From Apodemus sylvaticus (lineage: Eukaryota; Chordata; Mammalia; Rodentia; Muridae), in the NCBI RefSeq assembly GCF_947179515.1, contig NC_067473.1:69906219-69970218 (forward strand): 64,000 nucleotides of DNA, written 5' to 3'. Both the position numbers and the translations under genes were made by a program. The stretch's first letter is position 1. Each line of letters opens with the position of its first letter. Shown piece by piece: positions 1 through 11,734 of the stretch. The notes under the pieces are model-generated. The model was given only the letters and a program-made list of their open reading frames with translations, did not search any database and had not been told where the DNA came from.

Positions 1-1683
1 TTCCTGAAGTCATAACTCTGTAACTTTCCATAAGCTTCTAGCTTCTAATCTTGCCCCTAGGTTTATTAGTGACAGTGAAATAAAATAACTGGTTAAATAT
101 TTTCATTCCTAAATAAATTTGCTTGTATTTTAATAAAATTTGTTTTTTATAATATATAACAACATAAAATTAGTCTGGTAATATATTATTTTTGATACTA
201 ATATGTTCTGTAATGCTTATATTCTACCAGATTTGTTTGACTCAAACAAATTTTGGTGATATGAATTTACCTGATTATTTACATGAAATACCTGAATTGC
301 TTTCCAGTTACATTATTGTTATATAAAGTTATCCTACTGCATCAACAAACTCCATTATATCCTCCAACCTCACCTTATATCTCCACATAATTATCTAACC
401 TAGAATCCAGCATTTTGCTCTCAACATTTGTTTAATATCTATATTATGTCATTTAACATAATGTGGTCCAGTTCTATCAATACTGTTACAAATGACACCA
501 TTGCATTCATTTTATTGCAACATGTTAATCCTTTGTGCATATACACTCATCTTTTCCACCAATTTCTGATGAGAATTTATCTTGTTTTTATTATCTAAAT
601 ATTATGAATAGTATATGAATGTCTACTTAGCATAGACATTCGTTTATTTTTGATGTATAGTTGGCAGAAACATATAATATTCTTAATTTTTTGATGAATC
701 TCCAAATATTTTTCATAATGATTTTACTAGTTTACAATTTAATGACACTGTGAAAAGAAATCACAGCATTTATGTAAATCTTTTCCTACTGACTTACATC
801 TCTGTTATTCGGTCTTTTCATTTCATCTCATTGTATTTGAATACTTTTACACTATAATCTATCTGTACTAATGTCCTTGCATTTTAAGCAGTCTAACATT
901 CTGCAACCAGTCTTATGATCTTATAATTCCCCAACCTCTATAATTTTGTAGAAATACATTTTCCTTTTTCTCTCATGATAGTATAAGGTCAGGTTACTCC
1001 TATTATAGACATCACAATTTTGGACTAGATTGGAATATCACCAAATACCCATGCCTTTTAGTTTGGTATGTAGGCCAAATATACTCCCACAAGTGATCAT
1101 TTTAATAAAATCTAGATTGTTCATGAATATAGAGATAACAATTACTATTTATCTGATGCAGCAATGAGGTACTTCTAAATAAAATACAACAAGAAATACA
1201 AAATATATTTATATATATCATGGCTATAGATTTTAGAACACATGAATATGTATTTATTGTTTTAAGTGAAATATGAAACAATGGTATGAAAGGCTGATAA
1301 TTCCCCAACTAGTTGACTGGAAGACTATTCAGGACCTCTTTTCTGAGATTCCCAGTCCATATAGTTGCTCAAATTCTTACTCGAATCATCGTGCTAATGA
1401 AATATTTCAACTTGTATGCAAGTTAAAGTGATGGCAGAGTTTTGTGCCTATAAAGTTCCTTCAAAAATTAATAAGTGATGCAAAAACATTAGACATAACT
1501 GGCAAATATATGTATTTTATATAAAAATCTAGTAAATTGATTAGTACTGTCAAAGTAGTGAAATTTTCTAAGTATCATTATATTTTAAAATTATGATGTA
1601 TAATCACAACTATAGAATATTACTATACTGTAAGATAGTAATTATAATAATTGTAGAATGCTACTTAAAAGTCAGGTATGCCT
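1..1683. other. Unassigned AT-rich DNA, no gene
   Basis: No coding region, RNA gene or recognisable transposon was seen. The only open frames are short (under 70 codons), have no family resemblance and are interrupted by A/T runs. Probably ordinary single-copy or very old, unrecognisable repeat DNA. Confidence 0.6.
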
Positions 1684-1702
1684 GGAGAGAGAGAAAAAGA
1701 GC

Positions 1703-1736
<34 letters not shown>

Positions 1737-1767
1737 AAGAGAGAGAGTATGTATGTATGTATGTATG
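1684..1767. repeat. (GA)n plus (GTAT)n microsatellite
   Basis: An imperfect GA tract with AAAGA interruptions passes directly into five GTAT units. It sits just 5' of a degraded antisense B1, so it may have grown from the A-rich tail of that SINE. Confidence 0.9.
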
Positions 1768-1806
1768 GCCTTATTTTTGTATTTTGATTTTTTTTTGGTT
1801 CTTTCA

Positions 1807-1909
1807 TTTTGAGAGAGCATTATGTAGAGTTGGCTAACCAGTCTGACCTTAAACTCAAAGAATTTAGACCACCCCTGATTATTGGGTACTGGGATAAAAT
1901 TCGTGCACT
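1807..1909 (-). mobile_element. Degraded B1 SINE (old B1/PB1 type)
   Basis: Read as reverse complement it follows the B1 order: the end near the A-tail (GAGAGAGCAT for GAGACAGGGT), then the AGACCAGGCTGG-like block, AACTCA, and GTRCTGGGATWAAA near 1885-1898. Many substitutions and small indels point to an old copy. No TSD was identified. Confidence 0.6.
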
Positions 1910-2390
1910 GTAATGCTTGGTTCACCTTTAGATTTTATACATACTACCCATCTCTTTGGAACCCTGTTGATATGTCCATATTTTTTATAATCATTCCTTC
2001 AACTATGGTCAATACAAACCTATGTGATTTAATATTCTCAAAGTTCATAATTTGCATGAAGTATACTTCCATTTACTCTTGGTCTGGGCATAAGGAAGTT
2101 ATTACAACAAATGAACTAACACTTAATAGTCAAATTTTACAATACTGGACACTATACTCATTTCATGGATTCAGCAGATTAAATCCATCCATTTCCACTA
2201 CATTAGAATCCTCAATATAGAAAAATCTGAAAAGCTTTAAAACTTACTGTTTTTACTTTAATCCACTACTTCTTTACATGAATTGCTATCCTGTACTGAG
2301 TAAATTTATAAGCCTGAAATTTCAGTCAGAACTTATACTTAGAAATCTGTGGTTTAAAATAATTACTATTATTTTATAATAACTTTATAA
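1910..2390. other. Unassigned DNA
   Basis: No repeat or gene was recognised. An open frame overlaps it, but it extends into the degraded B1 and has no family resemblance. Confidence 0.5.
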
Positions 2391-2420
2391 TATGTGTGTG
2401 TGTGTGTATATATATATATG

Positions 2421-2451
<31 letters not shown>

Positions 2452-2452
2452 G
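2391..2452. repeat. (TG)n(TA)n microsatellite
   Basis: Eight TG units followed by about 45 bases of alternating TA with single G and C interruptions. Its TA part is self-complementary. Confidence 0.9.
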
Positions 2453-3810
2453 ATACTTATACACAACATTAGTGATTTTAGGATAAATATTTTTACATGT
2501 TAGTGATAATTATGTTTAGATATACTATGATTGTAAGAATTAACATATTTCTCAAGATAAAACATTAGAATTTGCACTTATTTATATTTACCAAATACAT
2601 CAAATGAGCCTTACATTTATAAGTTTTGTTAATCTCACATATCTGTATGTTTTAGTCCAGAGAGGTGATTACCCTGTTCAATTTGTATCTCTAATTACAT
2701 AAAGATAAACTGTACCAACAATTACAAATCCTTCATTTTTTCGTACCTACACACATCGTAATCATTAGAAAAATAATTACAACATTTTATCATTTTCAAC
2801 AAAATGTATCTGTATGTAGTTGTCATGTTACAAATGTCCAGTATTAAAACAAGCATATTCATAACAATTGAAAATCCAAAAGGAAATCAAAATATTGCAC
2901 AGTATTGTCCTCAGTAGAATTGTGCCAGGACAGGAAGTTTAAAGGATACTTTGCATCTGTTTGTTAAATGTGAAATATAACACCTTGTGGGATTTCATTT
3001 ACCTATTCTTTATAACTGCAATTTTAGTGACTTTCATATCATAATAACACATTTAATGCTATACAATTATTGTATGCAATGGTCTGAAATAGTTTTAAAA
3101 AAATTACATGATTGGCTCAAATATATATCTCTGGCATCTAAACGTATGTTATTATAGTCACAAAATTGTAGAACAGAGTAGGCAAAATTAGACTTGTATA
3201 TCTACTTTCACAGAGCAATTTCTGAATCTTGCAAACAAAAATGACACTATTTTGTCCACTAAATTGGCATCACTAGTGATTCCTTAAAAGCCTTAAGATT
3301 TGCTCTCTCTTCATTTGTATGTTTATAATTATGGTGTTTATAGGATGTCTCCTAATGTGTTTGTTTCTACATACTGAATTTTCAAAGAAAAAAATGGGAT
3401 GACTGCTAGAGACATACAAATTTAAGAAATGGCTGAAGTACTAGCTTCCTGAAATTTTTCTTGAGACAGACATTTAATAAGAAATATTTACAAAGGGTCT
3501 ACAGAGAACGTAAAGTGATTGACTTCCAAGCATGTAGAACTAAGCTTATAAGAAGTATATTCAGGCCCTTTTATATCAAAACACTAGTTGGTGTGCTCTT
3601 TCCTGGGGAAGACTTCTATTTTCTGCTTTCCTTAGTTAGCCCTTAATATAGGGGTGAAACTTCCTTAGTTTGTCCCCAACCAGTTATACTAGCATATCTT
3701 TGTTGTTCCTTTCCTTAGCTCAAATCAAAAAGGTCAAGTTGTTTGGACTTTATGGGTGTAACATGTCTCAGAACAGATGTACAAATTAACATTACACAGA
3801 CTTAACAGGG
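2453..3810. other. Unassigned AT-rich DNA, no gene
   Basis: Nothing recognised. The short open frame near 3461-3646 has no discernible domain and no splice or promoter context. Confidence 0.55.
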
Positions 3811-3813
3811 GTG

Positions 3814-3847
<34 letters not shown>
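3811..3847. repeat. (TG)n microsatellite
   Basis: Alternating GT with one TTT interruption in the middle. Confidence 0.95.
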
Positions 3848-3970
3848 AAACAATGAAATAAAGTAACCTGTGAATTTGCAAGGAAGCTTATACAAGTGGA
3901 TTTGCGGAGAGGGAAGGGGCAAATTATGTAATTATCATATCAACAGTAAACAAAGATTTAAGAAAACCAA

Positions 3971-4097
3971 GGCATAAGGGCACATATTTAAAATCTAAGC
4001 ACTGTATCGACAGAAATACCTGGGCTTTCTGGCCAATCAGATGAAACTACTTGGTATATTTCAGTCTACTGCAAGATCCTGTCTTGAAAAATAAGGC
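3971..4097 (+). mobile_element. Degraded B3-like SINE, 3' part
   Basis: Follows the distal part of the B3 consensus as I remember it: GGCAT..GGCACA, TAAGCACTG, then CTGGGCTTTCTGGCCAATCAG matching CTGGGGCTCGCTGGCCAGCCAG, and an end of GATCCTGTCTTGAAAAATAAGG. The tRNA-like head is missing. Exact family (B3, B4 or relative) is uncertain. Confidence 0.5.
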
Positions 4098-4261
4098 ACT
4101 TATATATGCATAGGACTCTGCTAATATAAATTTAACAATGTTTAAACAAGCATACATTTATCAAAGATATGTCAATAAATATCAGGGGAACCAGCATACT
4201 TGAGAAAGAAAAGTGACTTATACATGAGCATGTATGTTCACTTAATATGCTTATTGGTGAC

Positions 4262-4476
4262 TTTGTTTTTTATTTTATTTATTTACAATATAGCTATTAT
4301 CACCCCATCCCGGTTCCCCATCCCACAGTTTCTCATCCCCTTTCTCCTCTGCAGTGTCTGAGAGGATTCTCCCCCAACAAAATCTCCCCACCTCTCTGGG
4401 GCCTCTTGAGAAATAGGTGCTTCTCCCATTGAGGCCAGACTAGGCAGTTCTCTGCTATATACGTGCTGAGGACCTC
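4262..4476 (-). mobile_element. Old L1 (Lx-type) 3' UTR fragment
   Basis: Antisense L1 3' end: a T-rich tail (TTTATTTATTTACA), pyrimidine-rich 3' UTR, then CTTCTCCCATTGAGGCCAGA, a block of the old rodent Lx 3' UTR. It is heavily diverged and 5'-truncated, and lies directly left of a B2. Confidence 0.75.
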
Positions 4477-4477
4477 A

Positions 4478-4628
4478 GAACTGGAGAGATTGCTCAGTAA
4501 TTAAGAGCACTGGCTGCTCTTCCAGAGGTCCTAAGTTCAATTTCCACCAAAACATAGTGGCTCACAACCATCTCTAACAGGATCTGATGCCCTCTTCTGG
4601 TGGATCTCAAGATATAGACTTTAATTTT
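4478..4628 (+). mobile_element. B2 SINE, split from its tail by an L1
   Basis: Clear B2: CTGGAGAGATTGCTCAG (A-box region), AAGAGCACTGGCTGCTCTTCC, the B-box block AGTTCAATTTCC, then CTCACAACCATCT and GATCTGATGCCCTCTTCTGG. Pol III boxes are recognisable but mutated. The AT-rich tail is interrupted at 4628 by the L1 of 4629-5862; its remainder resumes after 5862. The B2 is therefore older than that L1. Confidence 0.9.
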
Positions 4629-5862
4629 AATTTTAATTTTTTTTATTTTTTTTATATTTTATATTTTATTTTTATTTTTGTTATTATTTTCTATATTCTT
4701 TGTTTACATTCCAAATGATTTTCCCTTTCCCAGTTCTTGCCTCCCCGTAAGTCCTATAATTCCTCTTCCCTCTATCCGTTCTTTAATCAAACCCCTCCTA
4801 CTTCTCTATCCTGGTACTCCCCTACAGTGCTGGATCAAGCCTTTCCAGGACCAGGGAAATCTCCTTCCTTCTTCTTGGGAATCATTTGATATGTGAATTG
4901 TGTCTTGGGTATTCAGAGCTTCTGGGCTAATATCCACTTCTGAGTAATTTCATTCCATGTGTGTTCTTTTGTGATTGGGCTACCTCACTCAGCATATTTT
5001 CCAGATTCAACTATTTGCCTAAGAATTTCATGAATTCATTGTTTTTAATTGCTAAGTAGTATTTGATTGTATAAATATACCACATTTTCTGTATCCATTC
5101 CTCCACTGAGTGCAGGAAGCCATCTATATACCCAGAGGCCAGCTAGGAAGAGGCAGTTTGCACTGGTGAGTCCGGCATTGACAACAAGACCAACTAACAC
5201 CAGTGAGAACTAGATGGCAAAAGGCAATTGTAGGAACATTACTAACAGAAATCAAGGCAATATGGCAACATCTGAACCCAATTCTCCATTAACAGCAAGT
5301 CCTGGATACACAAACAAACCAGAAAATCAAGATTTGGATTTAAAATCACTGGTCAGGATACTGTTATAGGAACACATGAAGGACATAAATAAATTTCTTA
5401 AAGAAATTCAGGAGAAATGGATCAAAAGATAGAAGACCTTACAAAGGAAACACAAAAATCATTGAAAGAAATTCAGGAGAATACAGGTCAAAAGATAAAA
5501 GCCAATAAGTAGTATTCCATTGTGTAAATATACCACATTTTCTGTATCCATTCCTCCTTTGAAGGGCATCTGGGTTCTTTCCAGCTTCTGGCTATTATAA
5601 ATAAGGCTGCTATGAACATAATGGAGCATGTGTCTTTATTGCATGCCGGGGAATCCTTTGGGTATATGCCCAGGAGAGGTATAGCAGGGTCCTCCTGAAG
5701 TGTCATGTCCAGTTTTCTGAGGAACCGCCAGACTGATTTCCAGAGTGGTTGTACTGACTTACATTCCCATCAGCAGTGGAGGAGTGTTCCTCTTTCTCCA
5801 TATCCTCGCCAACACCTGCTGTCTCCAGAGTTTTTAATCTTAGCCATTCTGATTGGTGTGAG
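4629..5862 (-). mobile_element. L1 insertion with internal inverted ORF1 segment
   Basis: Antisense L1, F-like 3' UTR. From left: T-rich tail, 3' UTR (about 4690-4890), end of ORF2 (to about 5104), a 400 bp block in the opposite orientation (5105-5505), then ORF2 C-terminal sequence again, continuing upstream to 5862. The whole is flanked by a perfect 12 bp target-site duplication, GACTTTAATTTT, at 4617-4628 and 5863-5874, so it behaves as one insertion into a B2 tail. About 52 bp of ORF2 3' sequence (5053-5104) is repeated at 5506-5557 on the far side of the inverted block. The 5' end is truncated within ORF2. No intact reading frame. Confidence 0.85.
5105..5505 (+). pseudogene. L1 5'-UTR end and ORF1 start, inverted inside an L1
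   Basis: Plus-strand L1 5' material inside a minus-strand L1. It contains the 5' UTR end (ACAACAAGACCAACTAACAC, then GTGAGAACTAG), the ORF1 start codon at 5214 (MAKG..), and the repeated coiled-coil coding units (AAAGAAATTCAGGAGAA appears twice, near 5400 and 5467). Stops and frameshifts break the frame. In the protein this part encodes the N-terminal region and coiled coil that trimerises ORF1p; here it is only a relic. Confidence 0.75.
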
Positions 5863-5879
5863 GACTTTAATTTTTAAAA

Positions 5880-5972
5880 CAGTGTCTTTCTTCATAGCCC
5901 AGCTGACTGCTTCTATCTAGGATGGGGTTGAACTTGAAGTGATAATATTTCTGCATCTTCTACCTCTCATGG
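5880..5972 (-). mobile_element. Degraded B1 SINE
   Basis: Reverse-complement B1 order is visible: GTGTCTTTCTTCATAGCCC (for GGGTTTCTCTGTGTAGCCC), TAGGATGGGGTTGAACTTGAA (for AGACCAGGCTGGCCTTGAAC), then GCATCTTCTACCTC (for GCCTCTGCCTCC). Strongly diverged, 5' end missing. Confidence 0.5.
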
Positions 5973-6454
5973 CCTATATTCCTGGTATATACCACTATAC
6001 ATATGTTATAAGGTATATACCATTTTATATGCTTCCATATAACACTTTCTGTTTTGAACATTAATAGAAAATGAAAATATCATTGAGTGTTTTGCTTCCA
6101 CAGACACAAACTTTTATTATAGGATTTCATTTCTAACTATTTTAACTATTCATTTTATAATATATATTTCAATATGTTATTTTCATATTCCCTTTTACTT
6201 AGTAGGCATAATATAAGTGGTTACAATTAATAAACCATCTCAACCAAGCCACAGGTAAATTCATCAATGTGAAATTAAAGAAATTACTTCACGGCATTTA
6301 TGCATGACCTGAAAGGCAAGGTGGAACAGGGCAAGCAAATAGTTGGAGAAATATATTTCAAGCAGACAAGAAAACCAGTCTGTGTTCAGAAATGTACTGC
6401 AGCCTCATGAAGATGCTCATGACTTCTGCAAAGGGTCTAGGGAAAAATAGAATA
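5973..6454. other. Unassigned DNA
   Basis: AT-rich sequence with no recognised gene or repeat. Confidence 0.5.
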
Positions 6455-6630
6455 AAGTCCTTGCTTTGCAAACATGAAGACCTGAATATGAATTCTATAA
6501 CTCAAGTCAAAAAGAAATCCAGCCATAGTTACAAACACTTATGTTCTAAGTACTAAGGGAAAAAAGAGAGGCAACTACGTGGGCTCTCTGCTTAGCCTGT
6601 TGATCAGACCGCTCAGCAGCTCTTGAATAG
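6455..6630 (+). mobile_element. Degraded B3/B4-like SINE
   Basis: Follows the B3 consensus order loosely: TTGCTTTGCAAACATGAAGAC, GAATTCT, AAATCCAGCCATAG, then GTGGGCTCTCTGCTTAGCC for the GGGCTCGCTGGCCAGCC block. Divergence is high; boundaries are approximate. Confidence 0.4.
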
Positions 6631-7875
6631 TGTTTTAGCAAACAAGTGGGTAAAAGTAATGTTGTGAAGACTAAGTGCTACAGCTTAATAGTTCCCCCAG
6701 TAAACAGAGAACAGATTGGGGGAAGCTGGAACTATAAATAACACATAAGGACTCTCTTCAATAAAGCAGAAAATGTTTATTTTTATAAGGAATAAGCATT
6801 AAGGAAGCCTTGTATTCTACAAGAGAACTTAATCATATGACAAAAATTGCCAGTTTGATCATATAAATGGCTGCACATGAAATACACAGCTTAGATTTAG
6901 TTTTAAGAAGAAATATTTTTATTCTTATCCCTTTAAAATTACCTATATTCTTTATGTGTTTTGAAAATTATATTTGTGTACACTTTGCCTTCATTTTGAT
7001 TTTGTTCTTCAGGTGACTGATGGTTATGTATTTGAAAAATCTATTGGATTTAATGTTAAATGCAAAATTCCCCTAGGCTAGGAAGAATTCAAGGAGCATG
7101 GAGAAATCAAAATAATACATGTGAAAGTTTTATGAAATTGTCCACTAGCTGTGAGATATGTTTGAAATACTCTATGGTATATGTAATTGTTTATTACTAT
7201 AAAGGTTGATCACCCTAAATGGGTGACTTTTTTGTAGATTTCAATTCTAATCAAGATTCTCCTACACCATTATTTCTTGTCACTCGTGAGCACTTTTCTG
7301 AAAATTATAATTATAGTTGATGACCTGTTGAAGTGTATTGATATTAATCTTGTCAAGGAGTTCATGGTAGATAAGGGGAAGCTACATATTATTTGGCTGA
7401 GCATCTTACAAAGATTTTTAGAACAGACTTGGAGGTACAGAAATCTAGACTTTAGTGTTGGCTCTTAACCAGGTTTATAGGTAATGAATTCTCACACTTT
7501 TGAAAACCAGTATTCTAATTACTGATATGACAAATAATATTCCCCTCCCAAAATGAAAAGCTGACTCCAAGAATTAATAATATGCACCATTAAGTTATGA
7601 TAGCTTTGTTGTTTTTAAGTACATTTAATACTTAAACATTTTTATGGACACACTACAAGAATGGAGTCAATAAATCTTGCTAAAGCATTGAAAATTGCCT
7701 TTGACATTTTATATAATATGTCCAATATAATAGTATGGAAGTTAAAGGATATAGATAGAAAAATTTGCCAGAAATAGGATTAGATCATTGTTTTATGATA
7801 ATAAAATAGACCATGAAAACTGTCCAAAAGTGAAAGAACAATGAGGTCCTATTAAGGCAATAAAGATGATGGGTT

Positions 7876-7876
<1 letters not shown>
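6631..7876. other. Unassigned AT-rich DNA, no gene
   Basis: No gene or transposon recognised. Short open frames only. Confidence 0.55.
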
Positions 7877-7932
<56 letters not shown>

Positions 7933-7960
7933 TATGCACACATGTATGTACATATACACA
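7877..7960. repeat. (CA)n microsatellite
   Basis: About 22 uninterrupted CA units to 7920, then imperfect CA and CATA/TATG units. The long uninterrupted core makes it likely to be length-variable between strains. Confidence 0.95.
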
Positions 7961-8801
7961 AGTTTATATATCCATACTAACTATATTGATAATTTAAATT
8001 GGATCTAATAATGCTCATATTTGTTAAAGATTATCCAGAGAGTAGCTAGTAATCAATTCAAATAATTAATAAACATTAGGTTAAATTGATATAAAACGTG
8101 AGAAAATTACTAAAACATCCTAAATTGTCTAATCAAACAATAAAGCCTACTTTCAGGGGAAAGTTATCAGTTACCTTCAGGTGTTTTCAAAGATCAATTT
8201 GCAAATTGGAGAACTCTGTGGGCCTTAGGAACATACCTGACAGTATTAACAGTTTCATGTGAACTTCTTTGCAATAAGTGCATATGGTACAAAGTTTGTT
8301 TTCTCAAGTGTGATAAAATGTATAAAAAGTAACAAGACTTTTTAAAAAGTTTTTGAATTAATTATGCAAATATGTCAAGTGATGGTACATAGAGGCTTAG
8401 ATAATACTTTAATTCTTGAAAACTAATGTTCAGCAATTTGAAGTTTAAGTTGAAATTAATTACAGATACTTCTCATTAATAATAAAGCCAGTTTGGTTAC
8501 TAACGGACAAAAGTAATTGTATTGCTCAAAGGCAACCTGATGTGTCAATGAGTTTATGGAGGCTGCTCTTTAGAATGTGGATCAATCAAAGGCATCTGTG
8601 TCTTTGAAAAAGCATTGTATCATGGGTGATAACTCATAAAAGCTGAACTCCAGTTTTCTGAATGAATTTCAGGTAGCTCTACAAATTCATAGTGTCAATT
8701 CTCAATGGTTATATTGGAAGAGACCGAGTTCTTTGTGAATCTGGTAATTTTTATGGACATCCTGTGACTTGTTTACTTTTTAAGACTTTGTGAACCTCCC
8801 T
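7961..8801. other. Unassigned AT-rich DNA
   Basis: No recognised feature. Ends at the left target-site duplication of the B1 that follows. Confidence 0.55.
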
Positions 8802-8817
8802 CCATGGTATAACATTT

Positions 8818-9000
8818 TTTTTGTTGTTTGTTTTTTTTTGTTTTTTTGTTTTTTTGTTTTTTTTCAAGACAGCGTTTCTCTGTGTAGCCCTGGCTGTCCT
8901 GGAACTCACTCTGTAGACCAGGCTGGGCTTGAACTCAGAAATCCGCCTGTCTCTGCCTCCCAAGTGCTGGGATTAAAGGCGTGCGCCACCACCGCCCGGC
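8818..9000 (-). mobile_element. Full-length B1 SINE with TSD
   Basis: Near-consensus mouse B1 in antisense: T-rich tail with (TTTTTTTG)n interruptions at 8818-8866, then GTTTCTCTGTGTAGCCCTGG, ACTCACTCTGTAGACCAGGC, GTGCTGGGATTAAAGGCGTG and the 5' end CACCACCGCCCGGC. It is flanked by a 16 bp TSD with one mismatch, CCATGGTATAACATTT (8802-8817) and CCATGGTAAAACATTT (9001-9016). Low divergence indicates a relatively recent insertion. Confidence 0.97.
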
Positions 9001-9099
9001 CCATGGTAAAACATTTAAGTGGTAGAAAGACATAATACAACAGCCATTATTATATTGAATCATGATGAAAAAAAACTTGGTTACAAAAACTCAGTGGGG

Positions 9100-9290
9100 C
9101 AGGATGTTCCTAATTCTGTAGAGACTTGATGCCTCAGGGTGGTGGAATCCTGGGCTGAAGGCAGTCATGCTCTCTGAGGTGAAGAAGAGATTGGATGGGG
9201 GAAGACTCTGTAAGGAAAGACCAGGAAGAGAACAACATTTGGGATGTAAATAAATGAAAAAATTAATTAATAAAAATGGAAAAAAGAATT
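9100..9290 (+). mobile_element. L1 3' UTR fragment, sense
   Basis: Sense L1 3' end: AGAGACTTGATGCCTCAGGG, GGGGGAA, then CATTTGGGATGTAAATAAATG (for CATTTGAAATGTAAATAAAG) and an A-rich tail to about 9290. Diverged and 5'-truncated in the 3' UTR. Confidence 0.7.
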
Positions 9291-9561
9291 ATCCTGTGAA
9301 GAATAAATGGCTTTCTTCCCCATGACTCTCATGTGATTTAACATGCTTATTAGAGACTATGAAACCTTTATCCTTGAAATAAAAGAAAAGGGCATCTTTG
9401 AATTAAAGTATTTTATAATCTCTAAGAAGAAAATATTTAGAAATGAAATTTCACAATATGTTACTTAATATGTAATTAAAACAATACAAACTTTTTCTGA
9501 TAATCCCTGTTGGAGTGGGACATTTACAACTTTCCACATAAATAATAAAGATGTGAATTAC

Positions 9562-9819
9562 AGGACTGGAGAGATGGCTCAGCAGTTAAGAGCACTGACT
9601 GCTCTTCCAGAGGTCCTGAGTTCAAATCTCAGCAATGACATGGTGACTCACAACCATCTGTAATGTAATCTGATGCCCTCTTCTGGTGTGGCTGAAGATA
9701 GCTACAGTGTACTTATATATGTTTTTTATATATATATTTATATATAATATATGTTTATATTTAATATATAACATATTAGATTAAAATATATAATATATAT
9801 TATACATGTATTTAAAAAG
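9562..9819 (+). mobile_element. B2 SINE with AT-rich tail and TSD
   Basis: Near-consensus B2: GGACTGGAGAGATGGCTCAG, AAGAGCACTGACTGCTCTTC, GGTCCTGAGTTCAAATC, ATCTGATGCCCTCTTCTGG. Both pol III promoter boxes are well kept. The 3' end is an expanded TA-rich tail (about 9711-9813). An exact 11 bp duplication, GATGTGAATTA, lies at 9550-9560 and 9820-9830. Confidence 0.95.
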
Positions 9820-9830
9820 GATGTGAATTA

Positions 9831-11160
9831 TAAATAACAGGGTATTAAAATGTTTAAAGTTCATCTCCAGAAAAGTACATTTTGAGGCACATCCGCAGGC
9901 CATGTCAAGGACACACAGTCAACTCTTGTTATGCAAAGTTTTTCATAGGCAAAGACATAAATTCACCCAGAAGCATCCTTAGTACATGCTTCTTCTTGAC
10001 CCAGCTACAGGCTGTTCACTTAATGATGTTAATAAGCTCATGAATCAAATAACAATTATTAAAATTTCAAAATGCCTCATAAAATGCCTTAACATTTTGA
10101 TGCAGTCAATGATAACAATTTTGTCTCCTTTGAGTTTTCTTTGTTCATTTCAGTAAAGACAATAAAGTTTAAAATTCCATTCACAGAAAAAGAAGGGCAG
10201 GGAAAAGCAAATCAAAAAAGGAGTTTTTATCTCTGAAAAACTAGGCCACATGTAGCCTGTGATACATTTTCTCTCTCATTTTCTTCTTTTGCCTCCTCAT
10301 CCTTCTCCAACCTGCGTCTGTTACGAGAGAAGCTGAGGAAGGAGGACTTGGGACTGCACTAGAATGAGTGAGAGTTAGGGTCCAGATACCTTAACACCTC
10401 CAAACTCATAATCAGAAAACAAAAACATCATGACTAGTTCATATGAAACAAAGCATGGTTCTTTAAAAAACAGACAATCAGGTATCAGGTACAAAGAAGC
10501 AGAGCATCAGGTTTTATCATTTCTAAACTTGCTGTGTAACCTATCAAAGCCAGTTACATTTAAGTCTAAAAATATCCAGGGCTGTTGAACAATGATTGCT
10601 ACAGATCTTTCAATACAGTTTAATCACTTTCAATTTAATCACTCTGCAAAACTAAAATTAGTACATTTGAAGACTAAGCATATGATTCCGTCATACACAT
10701 GGAACTTTCAGTGACATGTCAATTGATGTAAGTATACTATATACAATATTCATTGCCTAAATTCAAGTAACAGAGAAAATTGTCTCTCTTTTAGTCATTC
10801 TTTTATTTTTTGAAGACACATAGCCCACTTAGAAATGCTAATTAGAGCATTCATGATAATTCAATTATATTTAGTTTAGACAATTTTGGTCAATAGAGAA
10901 ATAATGATAATTTAACAAATGTGTATTACTGAAACATCCTCTCTTAAGGCTTTATTTATGATTTCTCTACGTGACTTTATAGAAATTTATTATGCATATT
11001 ATTCGTATATTTTCTAAATATGCTGATGTATTAAAATAAAACAATGGTTATATAATATTTTAATTAATTTTAGATGAAAGTAAATGCAATTATACCACAT
11101 CTTTAAGCATTTGCTTAGGGTATTACTGTCTTCTATTCTGTCTATCAAAACAATTTTCAG
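9831..11160. other. Unassigned DNA
   Basis: No gene seen. The part near 10310-10440 weakly resembles a very old sense B1 but not enough to call. Confidence 0.5.
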
Positions 11161-11161
11161 A

Positions 11162-11310
11162 GGCTGGAGAGAAGGCACAGCAGGTGCTGGTAGACGTGGT
11201 GCAAGCATGGATTCCTGAGTTTGATCCAAGGCATCCACATGAAGGGAAAAATTGACTCTCCAAAGTTGATTTTGTCTTCCACACATATGACTTCCCACAC
11301 ACATACAGCT
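11162..11310 (+). mobile_element. Old tRNA-derived SINE (B3/RSINE1-like)
   Basis: GGCTGGAGAGAAGGCACAGC head, then GTGCAAGCATGGATTCCTGA, GTTTGATCC, GCATCCACATGAAGGGA and TTGACTCTCCAAAGTTG, ending in TGACTTCCCACACACATAC. This is the order of B3/RSINE1 elements; assignment between them is uncertain. Confidence 0.65.
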
Positions 11311-11734
11311 TGTTTATACACAGGGTGAATAGAACAAATTCCATTTATTAGGATTTTCAATTGTTTAGGTTCCTGCACGTAAAAGTTGGATACCTTCTGA
11401 TGTGTTTTTCTCCTGTTTAGTTTCATATTAAATGAGGTATTGATATACACTCATATCCTGAAGTGAATGCTACCATCAAGAAAATTGGCATGCTTTTAAG
11501 TAGTTTTACTAGAGATATATGAGCTCATAAATTGCTGGCAAGTCCAGGAGTGATGCAGAATGGTCTCATCATTTCTGCAATGGAACTTCATAGTATTTTC
11601 TCATTTTTAAGTAATGGAATACCATATGATTTTGTAATTTTAAATAATATAGTCCGTCATATGGAATGATATATATTGTGTAACTTTGAACATTTTTAAA
11701 GCTTAACTTTACATTGGGTAAATCATTCTTAAGG
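11311..11734. other. Unassigned DNA
   Basis: No recognised repeat or gene between a SINE and an L1 3' end. Confidence 0.5.

Noticed and set aside
10310..10440. Possible very old sense B1 (GAAGCTGAGGAAGGAGGACTT ... AAAACAAAAAC)
   Set aside because: Only the ends resemble B1; the middle does not align well enough to call.
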